A DNA stretch of 64,000 nt from positions 1,550,001 to 1,614,000 of the forward strand of contig NZ_RJJY01000001.1 of the NCBI RefSeq assembly GCF_003751085.1, read 5' to 3'. Below are positions 60,778 to 64,000 of this stretch, in pieces (positions within the stretch are counted from its first letter, which is position 1; every line of letters begins with the position of its first letter). The notes below the pieces were generated by a model. That model had not been told where the DNA came from. It did not search any database and saw nothing but the letters and a program-made list of their open reading frames with translations. Source of the DNA: Micromonospora sp. Llam0 (GTDB lineage: Bacteria; Actinomycetota; Actinomycetes; Mycobacteriales; Micromonosporaceae). Position numbers and translations under genes: made by a program.

Positions 60778-60868
60778 GGGCCGGACATGAGTCAAATGCG
60801 GGCCAGTGCTCCGGCCTTCAGGCCGGGGGTGAAGGCCCGCGCTGGGAGGGCCGCCAAGGCCCCGAGCA

Positions 60869-61255
60869 GTGCTCCAACCTGGCCGGTTTTGCTGCGTACT
60901 GACCGAGCTGTCCCGCACCTTGCTGCTGGACGGCGACGTGGCCGGCGCGGTGCGCAGCGCCCGGCGGTCACTGGCCGAACTCGGCGGGCAGGCACATCTG
61001 GAGCGGGCCCGGGCCCAGACCGCGCTGGCCGCCGCGTTGGCCGCCGCCGGCGACATCGCCGAGTCACGGGAGATGTTCGCCGGCGCCGCCGCGACCCTCA
61101 GCGGGCTGCACGCCTCGCGACAGGCGTCCCGGGCCTGGGCCGAACTCGGTGACGTGCTGGCCGACACCGGCGATCCGGTCGGCGCCGTCGAGGCGTTCCG
61201 CAAGGCCACCGCCGCAGTGCACCTCGGCCTTCAGTCGTCCCGCCGGGCCGGGTAG
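60869..61255 (+). pseudogene. TPR-domain remnant of a larger regulator
   Basis: 128-codon open frame whose last 105 residues form helical TPR-like repeats (LTELSRTLLLDGDVAGAVRSARRSLAEL, ARAQTALAAALAAAGDIAESREMF, AWAELGDVLADTGDPVGAVEAFRKA). This looks like the C-terminal end of a helix-turn-helix/TPR regulator that lost its N terminus. No DNA-binding part is found between 60722 and 60868, which holds only operator-like repeats and a short hairpin (CCGGCCT-TC-AGGCCGG, 60811-60826). The end overlaps the convergent sulfotransferase gene by 25 bp. Expression is doubtful. Confidence 0.5.
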
Positions 61256-62061
61256 CCCCAGCCCTGGGCCACCTCGAACAGCGGACCCGGCAGCGCCACG
61301 TCGGCCGGCAGTTCCCGGGGCGGCTGGACCGTGCCGGTACGGATCCGTCCGGTCCAGTCACCGAGCCCGGCCTTGATCCGGCCATGGTCGAAACGGCCGT
61401 ACTCCACCATGTCCGATTCCCACTCCAGACCGAGGAACTCGCAGATGCGCCGGGTCTCGGTCGTCGGATCGGCGGCCAGATCCTCGTAGCGGACCGTGTG
61501 TCCGGGAAGCACCCGGCGTGCCTCGGCGAGTTTGGTCAGGTACCGGCCGACGCTCTCGGCAGCCTCCTGCGGCGTCTGCTGCGGTCGGGCCCTGGTCCAC
61601 GAGTCGAGGATCGCGGCCGGGTGGCGTAGCAGGAACACGAACCGCGCGTCCGGCCACACCTGGGCGAGCCGGGGCCAGATGAACACGTTGTGCGGAGTCT
61701 TCTCGACCAGGACCTGTTTGCCACTGCGCTGCAACGCCGCATCCAACACCCGGTCCCACAGCAGATGGGTGACCTCCTGGGCGTCCCAGCCCAACTCGCC
61801 CATGCTGTCGGTGATGTAGTGGTCACTGAATTCCACCCGCAACTTGCTCAGATGCAGCTCGTGGGGAGCGTAGAGCGAAGAGTGGCTGTTCAGCATCATT
61901 CGTAACAGTGTCGACCCCGACCGGACCGACGACAGAATGAACACCGGTTGGCGCAGCAGCCGGTGCGGGCGGCGGACAAAGGCGGGACGGCCGCCCCGAC
62001 GGGTGATCTGCATTCCGGTGGACCGGGCGATCCGTACGGCAAGGTGATGCTTCCAGCTCAT
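61231..62061 (-). CDS. sulfotransferase-family protein
   Basis: 276 residues. The 5'-phosphosulfate-binding loop PVFILSSVRSGSTLLRMML is near residue 40. ARFVFLLRHPAAILDSW follows at about 145 (3'-phosphate binding), then VRYEDLAADPTTETRRICEFLGL. This fits PAPS-dependent sulfotransferases of the Sulfotransfer_3 type, which act on sugars, lipids or small molecules; the acceptor is unknown. The ATG at 62061 gives MSWKHHLAVRIARS; a longer reading upstream is Pro/Arg-rich and lacks support. It is not obviously part of the NRPS cluster 11 kb away. Confidence 0.85.
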   Translation of the reverse strand: MSWKHHLAVRIARSTGMQITRRGGRPAFVRRPHRLLRQPVFILSSVRSGSTLLRMMLNSHSSLYAPHELHLSKLRVEFSDHYITDSMGELGWDAQEVTHLLWDRVLDAALQRSGKQVLVEKTPHNVFIWPRLAQVWPDARFVFLLRHPAAILDSWTRARPQQTPQEAAESVGRYLTKLAEARRVLPGHTVRYEDLAADPTTETRRICEFLGLEWESDMVEYGRFDHGRIKAGLGDWTGRIRTGTVQPPRELPADVALPGPLFEVAQGWGYPARRDD

Positions 62062-62265
62062 GCGACCCGACACTACGAAATCTTGCTGAGAGAATGCTAG
62101 GGGTCTTCGCCCACCGGCCGGGCACAGCGACGGCGGATGCCAGGTGACCGGCGGGCGGGCCGACCGGCCCGGAAACCCGGACGGGTGGCAGGATTCGCCT
62201 TCGGCCCGGGTGGGCAAAGCAGGCCGCAGCACACCGGCGACGGAATCCGGGTCACGACGGCGGCG

Positions 62266-63681
62266 ATGAAAGGTGCGTACGTGCAGGGGTACGGAACACA
62301 ACTCGCGCTGGTCGGGATCCTGGTGGTGCTGAACGCGGTCTTCGCCGGTAGCGAGATCGCCCTGGTGTCACTGCGCGACAGCCAGCTGCAGCGGCTGGAA
62401 CGGTCCCGTCGGACGGGTCGGGTCCTGGCCAAGCTCGCCAAGGACCCGAACCGGTTCCTTGCCACCATCCAGATCGGCATCACCCTGGCCGGGTTCCTGG
62501 CCTCGGCCACCGCCGCGGTGTCGCTGGCCGAGCCGCTGGTGCCAGCGCTGGACGTGCTCGGCCGGGCTGCGGAGCCGGTGGCGATCGTGCTGATCACCCT
62601 GGTGCTGACCTTCGTCACACTGGTCTTCGGCGAACTGGCCCCGAAGCGGGTGGCCATGCAGCGGGCCGAGCGGTGGGCCCTGGCGGTGGCCCGGCCCCTC
62701 GACATGATGGCCAGCCTGGCCCGACCGGCGGTCTGGGCGCTCGGCGCCACCAGCGACCTCGTGGTTCGCCTCGTCGGCGGCGATCCGAAGGCAACCCGCG
62801 ACGAGATCAGCCCGGACGAACTGCGCGACATCGTGGCCGGTCACCGGGCGTTCAGCGCCGAGCAGCAGACCATCATCTCCGGGGCACTGGAGATCGCCGA
62901 CCGGCGGCTGCGGGCCGTGCTGGTGCCCCGGCTGGAGGTCTTCACGCTGGACAGCGGGACGTCCGCCGAGGCGGCCCGGATCGTGCTGGCCACCTCAGGG
63001 CACTCCCGCGCGCCGGTGGTCCGCAACGGGATGCTGGACGACACCGTCGGTGTGATTCACCTGCGCGACCTGGTCGGCGTACCCGACGACCGGCCGGTCG
63101 ACGCGGTCGCCCGCCCGCCCATGCTGCTGCCCGAGTCGCTGCCGGTGGTCGACGCGTTGCGCCGGTTCAAGACACACCGTCAGCACATCGCGCTGGTTGT
63201 CGACGAACGCGGTGCCGTCGACGGCATCGTCACCCTGGAGGACGTGCTGGAGGAAATCGTCGGCGAGATCTACGACGAGACCGACCGGGACATCCGCGCG
63301 GTACGCACCGAGCCGGACGGCACGATGCTGGTCCCCGGGACCTTCCCCGTGCACGACCTGCCGGACATCGGGGTCGACCTGCCCGGCCGCCCGGACGGCG
63401 ACTACACCACCGTGGCCGGTCTGGTGCTGGCCCGGCTCGGCCACATTCCCACCGACGCGGGCGAGTCGGTCCGGGTCGACGGCTGGACCCTCACCGTCGC
63501 CTCCGTCGATCACCACGCCATCAGTGGCGTACGGCTACGCCCATCCTCGCGGGACGACGGCGACCACACCGACGCCGAGAACCGCGCGCTCAGCTCGGCC
63601 GTTGAAAGACCAGACAGTAGTCGCCGGTCAGCCAGTCGGGCTGGCGGTCCCAACACAGGAACGACTCCTGGAGCAGAGTGA
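62266..63681 (+). CDS. CNNM/CorC-type membrane protein (hemolysin family)
   Basis: 471 residues. The N-terminal CNNM/DUF21 domain has about four membrane helices (from LALVGILVVLNAVFAGSEIALVSL to about residue 180), then two CBS domains (about 205-330, VLVPRLEVFTLD, VDERGAVDGIVTLEDVLEEIVGEIYDE) and a CorC_HlyC domain (about 345-425, DLPDIGVDLP, TVAGLVLARLGHIP). Such proteins are linked to magnesium or cobalt efflux; the name hemolysin is historical. The ATG at 62266 starts just before the first helix; a GTG at 62281 is also possible. The 3' end overlaps the convergent methyltransferase gene by 92 bp. Confidence 0.93.
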   Translation: MKGAYVQGYGTQLALVGILVVLNAVFAGSEIALVSLRDSQLQRLERSRRTGRVLAKLAKDPNRFLATIQIGITLAGFLASATAAVSLAEPLVPALDVLGRAAEPVAIVLITLVLTFVTLVFGELAPKRVAMQRAERWALAVARPLDMMASLARPAVWALGATSDLVVRLVGGDPKATRDEISPDELRDIVAGHRAFSAEQQTIISGALEIADRRLRAVLVPRLEVFTLDSGTSAEAARIVLATSGHSRAPVVRNGMLDDTVGVIHLRDLVGVPDDRPVDAVARPPMLLPESLPVVDALRRFKTHRQHIALVVDERGAVDGIVTLEDVLEEIVGEIYDETDRDIRAVRTEPDGTMLVPGTFPVHDLPDIGVDLPGRPDGDYTTVAGLVLARLGHIPTDAGESVRVDGWTLTVASVDHHAISGVRLRPSSRDDGDHTDAENRALSSAVERPDSSRRSASRAGGPNTGTTPGAE

Positions 63682-64000
63682 GATGGCCGCGGATCACCCG
63701 ACCCACGTCCCAGGCGAGGGTGGTCACCCGGCCGTCGACCCGCATGTTCGCCACGTTGACCACGGCGTGGCCGCCCGGCCGCAGCAACTGGGCGACCTGC
63801 CCGAAGACGTCACCGATCTCGTCGAGGTAGCTGGTGTAGTCACCGTCGAGAGTCTCGTAGGCGTTGAGCGGGTTCTCCGGATGGTCGGTCGCGTCCATGT
63901 AGGGCGGTGAGGTCAGGCAGAGGTCGAACGGCCCGTCGACCAGGCCGATCAGCTTCCGGGCGTCACCGTCGACGATTTCGGCACCGGCCGCCCCGGCGAG
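63590..64000 (-). CDS. DNA methyltransferase, C-terminal part (cut by window end)
   Basis: 136 codons of the 3' end of a gene that continues past the window. It shows GDARKLIGLVDGPFDLCLTSPPYMDATDH, i.e. the catalytic motif IV TSPPY typical of N4-cytosine and some N6-adenine methyltransferases, then LLRPGGHAVVNVANMRVDG and LQESFLCWDRQPDW. The AdoMet-binding and recognition parts may lie outside. It could belong to a restriction-modification system or be an orphan enzyme; no restriction gene is visible. Confidence 0.82.
   Translation of the reverse strand, partial: LAGAAGAEIVDGDARKLIGLVDGPFDLCLTSPPYMDATDHPENPLNAYETLDGDYTSYLDEIGDVFGQVAQLLRPGGHAVVNVANMRVDGRVTTLAWDVGRVIRGHLTLLQESFLCWDRQPDWLTGDYCLVFQRPS

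Noticed and set aside
61231..62301. Sulfotransferase as a tailoring enzyme of the NRPS cluster
   Set aside because: It lies more than 11 kb away beyond the arginine operon and on the other strand; nothing links it to the peptide pathway.

Overview
The window comes from the chromosome of a high-GC actinomycete, most likely Micromonosporaceae. The basis is very strong G/C at codon third positions, many GTG starts, start/stop overlaps, and the gene content: a riboflavin operon behind an FMN riboswitch, infC-rpmI-rplT-pheST, and a complete argCJBDFRGH operon. The genus is inferred from general similarity, not from a search.

Layout. 1-5983: rpe, a receiver-GGDEF regulator, an FMN riboswitch and ribD-ribE-ribBA-ribH. 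6116-13157: an ECF sigma factor paired with a membrane-anchored GerMN/Gmad2 protein, hisE-hisG, two paralogous YdcZ-type transporters on either side of an aldehyde dehydrogenase, and a PH-like membrane protein. 13158-19633: translation genes, with an infC leader hairpin and an ATC start codon for IF-3. 19730-21483: a frameshifted SGNH hydrolase and a small membrane protein.

21777-50278 is the accessory core, a nonribosomal peptide (NRPS) cluster. In order it has an XRE/MmyB-type regulator, an MbtH protein, NRPS1 (C-A-T-C-A-T-E), NRPS2 (C-A-T-E-C-A-T), a carbamoyltransferase gene split by an IS1380-type insertion sequence, NRPS3 (T-C-A-T), a cytochrome P450, an MFS exporter and a free-standing condensation-like protein. 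Five adenylation domains are present. By-eye pocket codes suggest X - D-Thr - D-Phe - Ser - Val/Ile if order follows the genes. There is no thioesterase or reductase domain, so release must be unusual; the free-standing C-like protein is the best local candidate. The IS element has a 5-bp target duplication, and removing it restores the carbamoyltransferase frame exactly, so carbamoylation was probably lost recently. Two halves of adenylation domains in NRPS1 are almost identical and strikingly G/T-rich, the mark of recent gene conversion or duplication.

50343-64000: a DUF427 protein, the arginine operon with a recognisable promoter, then an ABM-type monooxygenase, 3-methyladenine glycosylase, a mini LuxR-type HTH protein, a TPR remnant, a sulfotransferase, a CNNM/CorC-type membrane protein, and a DNA methyltransferase cut by the window end.

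Motif positions were read by eye. Family names rest on motifs and remembered family features, not on database searches.
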